Made by a program: the position numbers and the translations under genes. Below, piece after piece: positions 16,029 to 23,397 of a stretch of DNA of 64,000 bases. The stretch is from NCBI GenBank assembly GCA_902781315.1, contig CACZIT010000012.1:1-64000 (forward strand), written 5' to 3'. How positions within the stretch are numbered: position 1 is the stretch's first letter; every line of letters starts with the position of its first letter. This stretch comes from an uncultured Prevotellaceae bacterium (lineage in GTDB: Bacteria; Bacteroidota; Bacteroidia; Bacteroidales; Bacteroidaceae). Below the pieces are notes generated by a model. That model had not been told where the DNA came from. It saw nothing but the letters and a program-made list of their open reading frames with translations, and searched no databases.

Positions 16029-17039
16029 TCAGCCAATATTGCCAACGCTGATGAGATACTCGGCAATCTGCACGGCATTCAGCGCGGCACCCTTGCGAAT
16101 CTGGTCGCCCGACAGCCACAGCGTCAGCCCGCAGTCGTCGGCCAGGTCTTTGCGGATGCGGCCCACGAAGACATCGTCCTTGCCGGCAGTCTCGAGCGGC
16201 ATGGGATAGACAAGATGGGCGGGGTCGTCGACCAGCGTGCAGCCGGGAGCAGCGGCAATGGCTGCGCGGGCCTCCTCGACGCTGATGGGGCGCTCGGTCT
16301 CTATCCACACGCTCTCGGAATGGGAGCGCAACGAACTGACGCGCACGCAGGTGGCCGAGCAGCAGGCATCGGTGTGCATGATCTTGCGCGTCTCGTTGAA
16401 CATCTTCATTTCTTCCTTCGTGTAGCCGTTGTCGGTGAAGACATCTATCTGGGGAATCACGTTGTAGGCCAACTGATGAGGGAATTTCTTCACGGTGACG
16501 GGCTCGCCGTTCACGAGTTCGCGGTACTGCTGCTGCAGTTCGGCCATGGCAGCGGCACCGGCACCGCTGGCACTCTGGTAGGAGCTCACGCGGATGCGCT
16601 TGATGTGGCTCAGCTTCTCGAGCGGCTGCAACACCACAACCATCATGATGGTCGTGCAGTTGGGGTTGGCAATGATGCCGCGCGGACGACGGAGGGCATC
16701 CTCGGCATTGCACTCGGGCACCACCAGAGGCACGTCCTCGTCCATGCGGAAGGCACTGGAATTGTCGATCATCACGCAGCCGTGCTTCGTGATGGTGTCG
16801 GCAAAGTCCTTCGACGTGCCGCCACCGGCTGAGACAAAGGCCACGTCGATGTCGCGGAAGTCGTCGTTGTGCTGCAACAACTTGACCTCATACTCCTTGC
16901 CGCAAAACTCATACTTGCGACCAGCACTGCGCTCCGATCCAAAGAGCACTAATTCGTCAATGGGGAAACGGCGCTCGGCCAAAATGCGCAGGAACTCTTG
17001 TCCTACGGCTCCGCTGGCGCCAACAATTGCAACTTTCAT
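16029..17039 (-). CDS. asd: aspartate-semialdehyde dehydrogenase
   Basis: A 336-residue NADP-dependent enzyme that converts aspartyl phosphate to aspartate semialdehyde, for lysine/diaminopimelate, threonine and methionine synthesis. It begins with the dinucleotide-binding motif [14 protein letters not shown]. The catalytic Cys128 is in NPNCTT, and the active-site region [11 protein letters not shown] carries the expected His. [10 protein letters not shown] is the usual substrate loop. Length is normal. The open frame extends upstream to 17354, but the ATG at 17039 begins exactly at the Rossmann motif. A -7 box (CAAAGTTA on the plus strand) is at 17075-17082. It is transcribed away from the antiporter. 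Confidence 0.96.
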   Translation of the reverse strand: MKVAIVGASGAVGQEFLRILAERRFPIDELVLFGSERSAGRKYEFCGKEYEVKLLQHNDDFRDIDVAFVSAGGGTSKDFADTITKHGCVMIDNSSAFRMDEDVPLVVPECNAEDALRRPRGIIANPNCTTIMMVVVLQPLEKLSHIKRIRVSSYQSASGAGAAAMAELQQQYRELVNGEPVTVKKFPHQLAYNVIPQIDVFTDNGYTKEEMKMFNETRKIMHTDACCSATCVRVSSLRSHSESVWIETERPISVEEARAAIAAAPGCTLVDDPAHLVYPMPLETAGKDDVFVGRIRKDLADDCGLTLWLSGDQIRKGAALNAVQIAEYLISVGNIG

Positions 17040-17074
17040 CGTTTTCGTTTCTTCTAAATAATTAAATCTGCCGA

Positions 17075-17082
17075 CAAAGTTA
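17075..17082 (-). promoter_or_regulatory. -7 box of asd
   Basis: CAAAGTTA on the plus strand, the complement of TAACTTTG, 36 bases before the asd ATG. No clear -33 partner is seen. Confidence 0.45.
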
Positions 17083-17151
17083 GCAAAAAAAAACTGATTT
17101 GTCAGCTTTTCTTCGCTTTTTTGTGTTTTTATGAGTAATTTTGCAGTTGAA

Positions 17152-19335
17152 ATGATGAACCTGTCACAATATTTCCCCATTACCGACCCGACGCTGACGT
17201 TTCTGGTGGTGCTGCTGATTATCCTCTCAGCACCTATCGTCATGGGTAAGCTGCGCATTCCGCACATCATCGGAATGGTGCTCGCCGGCGTGCTCGTGGG
17301 CAAGTACGGACTGAACATTTTGGAGCGCGACGACTCGTTTGAGCTGTTCGGCAAAGTGGGACTCTACTACATCATGTTCCTGGCTTCGCTGGAGATGGAC
17401 ATGGACGGACTGCGCAAGAACATTCCGCAGATGACCATCTTCGGCCTGCTGTCGTTTCTCATTCCTTTCATCCTGACCTATCTCACGTCGGTTTGGTTCT
17501 TGGGCTACAGCCACGAAGCGTCGTTCCTGCTGGGCGCGCTGATGGCATCGAACACGCTCATTGCCTACCCCATCGTTGGTCGCTACGGCCTGCAGCACAA
17601 GCCTAGCGTGACCATCAGCGTTGGAGGATCGATGCTCGCCCTGCTGCTGGCTCTGATTTGCCTTGCTGCACTGGAGGCTGCCCACGACACGGGCGGCGGA
17701 TTCTTCTTCTGGGTTTGGTTCTTCGCAAAGGTGGTGGGGTTCGTCGTCGTGCTGCTGGCCATCATACCCAGATTCACGCGGTGGTTCCTGCGACGCTACA
17801 GCGATGCCGTCATGCAGTTCATCTTCATCATGTCAATGCTCTTCATGAGTGCGGCGCTGAGCGAAGCCATCGGACTGGAAGGCATCGTGGGCGCATTCCT
17901 CTCGGGGCTTATCCTGAACCGCTACATCCCGCATGTGTCGCCACTGATGAGCCGACTGGAATTCATCGGTAACGCCATCTTCATACCATATTTCCTCATC
18001 GGCGTGGGCATGCTCATCAATCTGCGCCTGCTCTTCCAGGGAGGAGGAATCATCTGGGTGGTGCTGGCCATGGTGTTCTTCGGCACGTTCGGAAAGGCGC
18101 TGGCGGCCTACTTGGCAAGCATTCTCTTCCGCCTGCCGCTGTCGTCGGGCCACATGATGTTCGGACTGACCTCGGCCCACGCAGCCGGAGCCATCGCCAT
18201 TGCCATGGTGGGTATGCAAATTGAGACTGCGCCAGGACAATATCTCATCGGCGGCGACGTGCTCAACGGCATCATCATCATGATTCTCTTCACCTGCATC
18301 ATCTCAACGATAGTCACCGAACAGGCGGCCCAGCAAATCATCATACGCGACAAGGAAATGGCCAGTGAAGACGAGGCACAAAACGATGACGAGCGCATGC
18401 TCATCCCCGTGAAGTACCCGGAATATGCATCAGAGCTTATCAACCTGGCAGTCCTCATGCGCAACCAGAAGCTGAATCGCGGGCTAGTGGCCATCAACGT
18501 GGTCTACGACGACACAAACATCCGCAAAAACCAAGAACAGGGACAGCTGTTGCTGGAAAGACTCTCACAGCAGGCCGCAGCCAGCGACGTGAGGATGCAG
18601 ACACAGGTGCGCATAGCAGCCAACATCGCCAACGGCATCAAGCACTCGTTCAAGGAGTTCAGAGCCAGCGAAATTCTCATCGGACTGCATGGCGCTGCAG
18701 GCGGCGGATCGCCCGCGAAGTTCTGGGGACAGTTCCATCAGAGCCTTTTCAACGGACTGAACCGACAGATTATTATGGCACGACTGCGCCAGCCGCTCAG
18801 CACCATCAGGCGCATACAGGTGGCAGTGCCGTCGAGGGCGCAGTTCGAGCCGGGCTTCTATCGCTGGCTGGAACGACTGGCCCGACTGGCCGAGAATCTG
18901 GAATGCCGCATCGTGTTCCACGGACGCAGCGACACGTTGGCCTTCGTCAACGAATACATGCGCAACCGCCACCACAGCGTCAGGGCGGAATACATGTCGA
19001 TGCCTCATTGGAACGAATTGCCACGGCTGGCCGGCACCATTGCCGAAGACCATCTCTTCGTCGTCGTAACGGCACGAAAAGGCACCGTGTCCTACAAGAC
19101 TGCGATGGAACGCCTGCCCGAGGAACTGACACGATTCTTCTCGGGAACGAACATGATGATCATCTTCCCCGACCAGTTCGGCGACGCCATGGACGAGATG
19201 ACATTCGCCCAGCCGCAGCACACCGAGGAACTCTCGGCCTACGACCTTCTGAGAAAGTGGGGCAGAAAACTGAACATCCCCCACCCCTTCCGGAGGAAGA
19301 AGAAAGCATCTGGCGAACTCCATGAATCAGCGTAA
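17152..19335 (+). CDS. CPA2-family cation/proton antiporter with a C-terminal soluble domain
   Basis: A 727-residue protein. The first 400 residues form about 12 membrane helices of a Kef/NhaA-like antiporter ([20 protein letters not shown] near the start, then [16 protein letters not shown] and [15 protein letters not shown]). After a hinge near 405 there is a soluble region of about 320 residues that resembles two universal-stress-protein-like domains. It lacks the TrkA-N domain of KefB/C. It probably exchanges K+ or Na+ for H+. The ATG at 17152 was chosen because a -7-like TAATTTTG (17136-17143) overlaps the upstream in-frame ATG at 17131; if that promoter is real the mRNA is nearly leaderless. 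lolD follows 42 bases later. Confidence 0.92.
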   Translation: MMNLSQYFPITDPTLTFLVVLLIILSAPIVMGKLRIPHIIGMVLAGVLVGKYGLNILERDDSFELFGKVGLYYIMFLASLEMDMDGLRKNIPQMTIFGLLSFLIPFILTYLTSVWFLGYSHEASFLLGALMASNTLIAYPIVGRYGLQHKPSVTISVGGSMLALLLALICLAALEAAHDTGGGFFFWVWFFAKVVGFVVVLLAIIPRFTRWFLRRYSDAVMQFIFIMSMLFMSAALSEAIGLEGIVGAFLSGLILNRYIPHVSPLMSRLEFIGNAIFIPYFLIGVGMLINLRLLFQGGGIIWVVLAMVFFGTFGKALAAYLASILFRLPLSSGHMMFGLTSAHAAGAIAIAMVGMQIETAPGQYLIGGDVLNGIIIMILFTCIISTIVTEQAAQQIIIRDKEMASEDEAQNDDERMLIPVKYPEYASELINLAVLMRNQKLNRGLVAINVVYDDTNIRKNQEQGQLLLERLSQQAAASDVRMQTQVRIAANIANGIKHSFKEFRASEILIGLHGAAGGGSPAKFWGQFHQSLFNGLNRQIIMARLRQPLSTIRRIQVAVPSRAQFEPGFYRWLERLARLAENLECRIVFHGRSDTLAFVNEYMRNRHHSVRAEYMSMPHWNELPRLAGTIAEDHLFVVVTARKGTVSYKTAMERLPEELTRFFSGTNMMIIFPDQFGDAMDEMTFAQPQHTEELSAYDLLRKWGRKLNIPHPFRRKKKASGELHESA

Positions 19336-19377
19336 TAATAAATAAAGTATAGAGATTTCCTATAATAAGAATAGACA

Positions 19378-20247
19378 ATGGAAGACAACATGATAAGCAG
19401 CACAGCGCAAGCTACGGAGAACAACGAGAACCGACAGGCGCAAGCCTCAGAGACCAACATAAGCCAGCAGGCACTCCCCTCCTTCGGAGGAGCCGGAGGA
19501 GGTATTCTGATCCGCAACATCACCAAGAGTTTCGGCTCGCTGCAGGTGCTGAAAGGCATCGACCTGGAAATAAAGAAAGGAGAAATCGTAAGCATCGTGG
19601 GCCCCTCGGGAGCCGGAAAGACCACGCTACTGCAAATCATCGGCACCCTCGACCGCCCCGACACGGGTTCGGTATGTGTCGACGGCATCGACACCACCAC
19701 GCTCTCGCAGAAGCAACTCTCCGACTTCCGCAACCAGCACATCGGCTTCGTCTTCCAGTTCCACCAGCTGTTGCCGGAGTTCACGGCCATCGAGAACGTC
19801 ATGATTCCAGCCTTCATTGCCGGCAAAAGCCACAGCGAGGCCAAAAGGCATGCCGAGGAACTGCTGGCGTTCATGAACCTGAGCGACCGCGCCACGCACA
19901 AGCCGGCCGAGTTGTCGGGCGGTGAGAAGCAGCGTGTGGCCGTGGCCCGCGCCCTGATGAACAACCCTGCCGTCATCCTGGCCGACGAGCCCAGTGGCTC
20001 GCTCGACTCGCAGCACAAGCAGGAGTTGCACCAGTTGTTCTTCGACCTGCGCGACAAGTTCGGACAGACCTTCATCATCGTCACCCACGACGAGGGCCTC
20101 GCCGCCATCACCGACCGCACCATCCATCTGCGCGACGGCCAGATAGTAGCCCCGTCCCCTGCTACAGCCGCCCCCGAGGAAGTCGCCCAGCAGTCAGAGG
20201 AAACAGCCGCCCAGCCAGAGGAGACAGCCCCGCAGTCCGAGGAATAA
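19378..20247 (+). CDS. lolD: ABC transporter ATPase, LolD type, with unusual extensions
   Basis: A 289-residue ATPase, probably of the lipoprotein-releasing Lol complex. The normal domain starts near residue 43 ([19 protein letters not shown]). Walker [10 protein letters not shown] is at 75-83, the LolD-typical [18 protein letters not shown] at about 124-141, the signature [15 protein letters not shown] at 179-193, and Walker [12 protein letters not shown] at 200-210. The first 42 residues are extra; their end ([13 protein letters not shown]) is half of the PTPNPS-type repeat. The last 30 residues are an acidic low-complexity tail (PEE/QSEE units). A 22-base-period array begins at the final codons. 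A diverged second 3' end lies at 20535-20705. LolC/E is not in the window. Confidence 0.92.
   Translation: MEDNMISSTAQATENNENRQAQASETNISQQALPSFGGAGGGILIRNITKSFGSLQVLKGIDLEIKKGEIVSIVGPSGAGKTTLLQIIGTLDRPDTGSVCVDGIDTTTLSQKQLSDFRNQHIGFVFQFHQLLPEFTAIENVMIPAFIAGKSHSEAKRHAEELLAFMNLSDRATHKPAELSGGEKQRVAVARALMNNPAVILADEPSGSLDSQHKQELHQLFFDLRDKFGQTFIIVTHDEGLAAITDRTIHLRDGQIVAPSPATAAPEEVAQQSEETAAQPEETAPQSEE
19471..19503 (+). repeat. half copy of the PTPNPS-type element inside lolD
   Basis: One arm only: CTCCCCTCCTTCGGAGGAG then CCGGAGGAGGT, translated as [11 protein letters not shown]. It parallels the right arm of the copies at 52256 and 54446. Confidence 0.7.
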
Positions 20248-20320
20248 AGCCTCTCTGACCGGAAAAGAAAGCCTTTCTGACCGAGGAATAAAGCCTCCCT
20301 GACCGAGGAATAAAGCCTTA
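20237..20320. repeat. 22-base-period array running through the lolD stop codon
   Basis: Units start at 20237, 20259, 20281 and 20303; the first three are exactly 22 bases, the last is partial. The core is GAGGAATAAAGCCTC with spacer TCTGACC (15 plus 7). The lolD stop TAA lies in the first unit. Confidence 0.88.
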
Positions 20321-20373
20321 ACCAATAATAAAAACTCCCAATTTTAACGAATAGCTGTATCGTTTCACGAATA

Positions 20374-20476
20374 TACCACGGCCTGGTAATATCTTTACCA
20401 CGGCCTGGTACAAGTATTACCACGGCCTGGTAAACCGTTTACCACGGCCTGGTACAAGTATTACCAGGCCGTGGTA
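20374..20476. repeat. 22-base-period array of TACCACGGCCTGGTA, five units
   Basis: Units start at 20374, 20396, 20418, 20440 and 20462, each exactly 22 bases apart. The first four read TACCACGGCCTGGTA and the fifth is its reverse complement. The 15-mer is a palindrome except for one pair. Spacers are 7 bases and vary (ATATCTT, CAAGTAT, AACCGTT, CAAGTAT). The same unit in the other orientation makes the array at 62955-63057. Confidence 0.95.
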
Positions 20477-20534
20477 ATCAATCTGGTAATACCGAATACG
20501 CTTCCAAGCGCAAGCTTCCCTACGCCCCTCCAGG

Positions 20535-20705
20535 TTCGGACAGACCTTCATCATCGTCACCCACGATGAAGAGCTTGCCAGCATCACCGATCGAACCATT
20601 CACCTACGCGACGGCCTTATCGTAGAGCCGGAAGGGCCAAGCGTGGAGCAGGAGGAGGGGCCCGTTGCTGAGCAGGAAGCTCCAATCGCAGGGCAGGAAG
20701 CCTGA
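20535..20705 (+). pseudogene. second, diverged lolD 3' end
   Basis: An open stretch encoding [20 protein letters not shown], then [14 protein letters not shown] and a Glu-rich end, to a TGA at 20703-20705. It lines up with residues 228 to the end of the intact LolD at 19378-20247. The first 33 bases or so are identical to that gene; later differences are mostly at third codon positions. The ATP-binding core is absent, so it cannot be active. It looks like the end of a second lolD-like gene left by recombination, or a partial duplication with later gene conversion. Its own acidic tail ([13 protein letters not shown]) differs from that of the intact gene. Confidence 0.8.
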
Positions 20706-20927
20706 TGAAAGACCCCAAAGGGGTCACACTATGGTAACCGCGGGTCAGACCCGCGGTGGGTAGATATCTCAAAGTGCATCGACCCCAACGGGGTCGCACA
20801 GCAACAGGAATGCCAATTCGTCTGCTTGGTTATGTGCGACCCCTTTGGGGGCGGATGTCTAGGGGATGTCATCCTCCGCAGGTCAAGACCTGCGGTTACT
20901 ATTGTGTGACCCCTTTGGGGTCTTTCA
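20706..20927. repeat. long inverted repeat with GACCCCAAAGGGGTC palindromes
   Basis: Arms of about 55 bases (20706-20760 and 20872-20927) are near reverse complements. Each begins or ends with ATGAAAGACCCCAAAGGGG and contains a second palindrome (CCGCGGGTCAGACCCGCGG in one arm, CCGCAGGTCAAGACCTGCGG in the other). The interior holds further copies of GACCCCAACGGGGTC (20781-20795) and GACCCCTTTGGGG (20838-20850). It starts directly at the stop of the lolD fragment and ends 68 bases before the M56 stop. Confidence 0.9.
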
Positions 20928-20994
20928 TTAGCTCTCCCGTTCTACCAGGAAACTCCGGCATGTGCTCCACCACATTGAAGACATCACCATCAGC

Positions 20995-22620
20995 TTACGT
21001 ATTCGGGCTAAAGCTTCCTGTTGCCGTAGGAGTGTTTTCTTTTGCGGCTTCCTTATCTTTGGACTTGACAACCACGACATAATCCTTTTTCCTTTCGTCA
21101 CTGTTGGCGTACTCCTTGGTGATGATGAAGATGATGCCGTTCGACGTGTCGGCATTGAACTTGTCACCGTAGACTCTCAGAAGGTCTTTCTTATCCTCGC
21201 TGTACTTCACGACATTGATATGGTCGATGCTACTCTGGTCGAGAGCCATCGCTTGCTCCTTCGTTACCACCTTACCATCGAGGACGAACAACGGTTCCGG
21301 ACCATTCGGCTCGCCAAAGATCAGCTTCGGAGCATCCTTGGCCTCTTGCTTTGCCTGACGGAAGACGAGAATGCCTTCTTTGTCTTTGTAGTTCCACTTC
21401 GGATCACCCGCGGTATTAGGCCGATAGATTATCTCAAACAGCTCGTAGCCAAGCGACTTGCGGTTCATAACTTCCTCAAGGGTAGCCACATGGTCGTCGA
21501 AGAAGATGCGTCCGATGGTGAACTCCAATGGTTGTCTGGGGTCGGGCTTGCCTTCGCTCGATAGTCCCGTGATACGGCCATACTGGTCAACATCGGCATG
21601 CAAAGCGAACGGACGGTCGTCAGCCGGCCCGGCTTCGGCCTTCACTTCAAGGGTCGCGTCGCCCAGCTTCACTTGAGCTTCCTTGCGACCTTTCTTCACA
21701 ACTTTCTTTTGCTGCTGTTGCTGGGTGTCTGCGCAGACGTAGTCGTTCACGGTCTCGGCGTTCATAGCCAGCGTAACACCCACAATGGGCAACAGGGCAA
21801 GCAACTTCAACCAGCTCGCGCGATTGGTTTTCTTATGTGTAAGCATCATGTTTATGCGGTTTTTGAGGGTACTGTGAGTGATGCCGTTAGCCACGGAGTA
21901 CCCGCACGTGGCGACGGCTTTTTGGATAAGCAGATACTGATACTGACGCATATTGATGCCTTGAGAGAGTACCGCCGCATCGGCTTCATACTCATGGATG
22001 GCACGCAGGTCTTGGCGAAGCATCCACATAGCAGGATTAAACCATTGCAGGGCGGTGAGTATGTCAACGAGGAGTACATCTGCCGAGTGATGTTGGCTGA
22101 TGTGTCCTCGTTCATGGGCGAGCACAGAGGGGTCTTGAGCCTCGTAGTCGCTGCGTGAGAGTACGATGTAGTTCATCCAACTGAAGGGCGACACATCGCC
22201 TTCAGCGACACAGATCGTTGTTCCATCTGGCTGCCAGTGGCGTTCGCTGCAACTGATGAGTCGCCAGACTTTCAGCAAAGCCAAGAGGGTGTGGCCCAGC
22301 ACAAGAGCCATGCCCGCGAAGAACACCACAACGGCGAGCATTTGCCAGAGAGGCATGGTGGGCTCTGTCACCTCAGCCATTTCAGCCACTACAGGACCAA
22401 GATAGTCGAGCATGACCGACCCGACGTCTTTGCTCACGACGACTGTTTTGTGCAACGTGATGATGCAAAAGGGCAGCACAAACGAGGCAACGGCTGTGGC
22501 GAGCAACACGATTCGGTTCACGCGGTGAAACGTCTCGTGGCTCAGCAGCAGGCGGTAGAACATATAGAACACCGCTATCAGCACGGCAACCTTCAGGTCG
22601 TAGGCAAGGAACTCCATCAT
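20995..22620 (-). CDS. BlaR1-like M56 membrane metalloprotease with a plug-like C-terminus
   Basis: A 541-residue protein. Membrane helices are in the first 120 residues and near 275-290. The M56 zinc site is LAHERGHISQHHSADVLLVD (HExxH at about residue 168), with the downstream helix AIHEYEADAAVLS supplying the Glu. This is the sensor-protease of BlaR1/MecR1 pairs, which inactivates the BlaI repressor encoded just upstream. The C-terminal 230 residues lack a penicillin-binding sensor and instead end in a motif like a TonB-receptor plug (PLFVLDGKVV ... IDHINVVKYSED ... GIIFIITKEY), as in many Bacteroidota BlaR1-type proteins. The signal sensed is unknown. Confidence 0.92.
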   Translation of the reverse strand: MMEFLAYDLKVAVLIAVFYMFYRLLLSHETFHRVNRIVLLATAVASFVLPFCIITLHKTVVVSKDVGSVMLDYLGPVVAEMAEVTEPTMPLWQMLAVVVFFAGMALVLGHTLLALLKVWRLISCSERHWQPDGTTICVAEGDVSPFSWMNYIVLSRSDYEAQDPSVLAHERGHISQHHSADVLLVDILTALQWFNPAMWMLRQDLRAIHEYEADAAVLSQGINMRQYQYLLIQKAVATCGYSVANGITHSTLKNRINMMLTHKKTNRASWLKLLALLPIVGVTLAMNAETVNDYVCADTQQQQQKKVVKKGRKEAQVKLGDATLEVKAEAGPADDRPFALHADVDQYGRITGLSSEGKPDPRQPLEFTIGRIFFDDHVATLEEVMNRKSLGYELFEIIYRPNTAGDPKWNYKDKEGILVFRQAKQEAKDAPKLIFGEPNGPEPLFVLDGKVVTKEQAMALDQSSIDHINVVKYSEDKKDLLRVYGDKFNADTSNGIIFIITKEYANSDERKKDYVVVVKSKDKEAAKENTPTATGSFSPNT

Positions 22621-22685
22621 ACTATTTTCGGATTTATGGGATTTCTTCGTGATTTATAATTACAGGGCGAGCAATACTCGGAGTC

Positions 22686-23057
22686 CTATCTGCTGTTTTC
22701 ATCAGCGCTTTCAATCCTCTCAATGAGTTCCTTCAGCTCATCCACTGAAATCTTCTCTTCCTTCACGAAGCTGGAAACGGCACTCAGATAGGAGTCATCG
22801 AAGTAGTTCTTGATGATACCCGTCAGGCTCGAGCGACCGTAGTCTCGTTCGCTGATCGTGGGGAAGTACTGGTAGGACGTTCCGAACTGCTTATGGTCCA
22901 GGAAGCCTTTCTTCTCCAATATGCGAACCGTTGTCGACAGCGTATTGAAGTGTGGACGCGGTTCATCGTAGAACTCCAGGAGCTCCTTCACGAACATTGG
23001 GCCGTGCTTCCAGTACAGCTCCATGATTTCCTTCTCTTTTGTAGTCAGTCGTTTCAT
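22686..23057 (-). CDS. BlaI/MecI-type transcriptional repressor
   Basis: A 123-residue winged-helix repressor (MKRLTTKEKEIMELYWKHGP, then HFNTLSTTVRILEKKGFLDH as recognition region) with a C-terminal dimerisation helix. In the family, proteolysis triggered by the M56 partner releases it from DNA. The partner gene begins 65 bases downstream on the same strand. An ATG at 23066 (MINMKRL) is an alternative start. Two 17-base perfect palindromes at 23125-23164 are probable operators, implying autoregulation of this pair. Confidence 0.93.
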   Translation of the reverse strand: MKRLTTKEKEIMELYWKHGPMFVKELLEFYDEPRPHFNTLSTTVRILEKKGFLDHKQFGTSYQYFPTISERDYGRSSLTGIIKNYFDDSYLSAVSSFVKEEKISVDELKELIERIESADENSR

Positions 23058-23124
23058 ATTGATCAATTTTTCATGATTCTTTTTCTAATCATCTTGCGTC
23101 TGCATCTGTATCCATTTGCAAATT

Positions 23125-23164
23125 AACTAAAAGTTTTAGTTACAACCAACTAAAGCCTTTAGTT
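23125..23164. promoter_or_regulatory. twin BlaI-type operators
   Basis: Two perfect palindromes with the same outer sequence: AACTAAAAGTTTTAGTT at 23125-23141 and AACTAAAGCCTTTAGTT at 23148-23164, 23 bases between starts. They lie 68 bases upstream of the blaI-type ATG, where BlaI/MecI dimers usually bind. Confidence 0.85.
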
Positions 23165-23224
23165 TTTATATTTTATTAAGGAGAAAGACGCCTATTTCTT
23201 AGTTGTTCACACATGCCGACGATG

Positions 23225-23331
23225 CAAAAGCATTGTTCCTACCTGCATGCAACATTGTCATGACGCGCTAAAAGCATTGATTTTAGGGGGGCAAAAGCAA
23301 TGCTCTTAGGGGGGTAAAAGCATGCTTTTAG
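23225..23331. repeat. array of AAAAGCATT-type units, about 23-base period
   Basis: Units start at 23269, 23292 and 23315 (23-base steps) with cores such as AAAAGCATTGATTTT and AAAAGCAATGCTCTT, separated by AGGGGGG-type spacers. Two degenerate units precede them (CAAAAGCATTG at 23225, CAACATTG near 23250). Cores are 15-base near-palindromes. The array lies between the blaI operators and the terminator of the next gene. Confidence 0.8.
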
Positions 23332-23372
23332 AAAGAAAGCCTGCTCCGCGCATGGCGAAGCAGGCTTTCTTT
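23332..23372 (-). terminator. terminator of the 1002-residue secreted protein gene
   Basis: A 14-base perfect stem (AAAGAAAGCCTGCT with AGCAGGCTTTCTTT) and a 13-base loop, 25 bases beyond the stop at 23398. The stem's A/T end gives a T-rich run on either strand. Confidence 0.85.
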
Positions 23373-23397
23373 ATTTTAGTTTTTGATAAACTTGCTG

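Noticed and set aside
17136-17143. TAATTTTG as the promoter of the antiporter gene
   Set aside because: It fits the -7 consensus, but there is no TTTG at the right distance upstream and only 8 bases separate it from the ATG; kept as a remark, not as a feature.
20374-20476. Possible CRISPR array
   Set aside because: The period is 22 bases with 7-base spacers, far shorter than CRISPR repeat-spacer units, and no cas genes are in the window.
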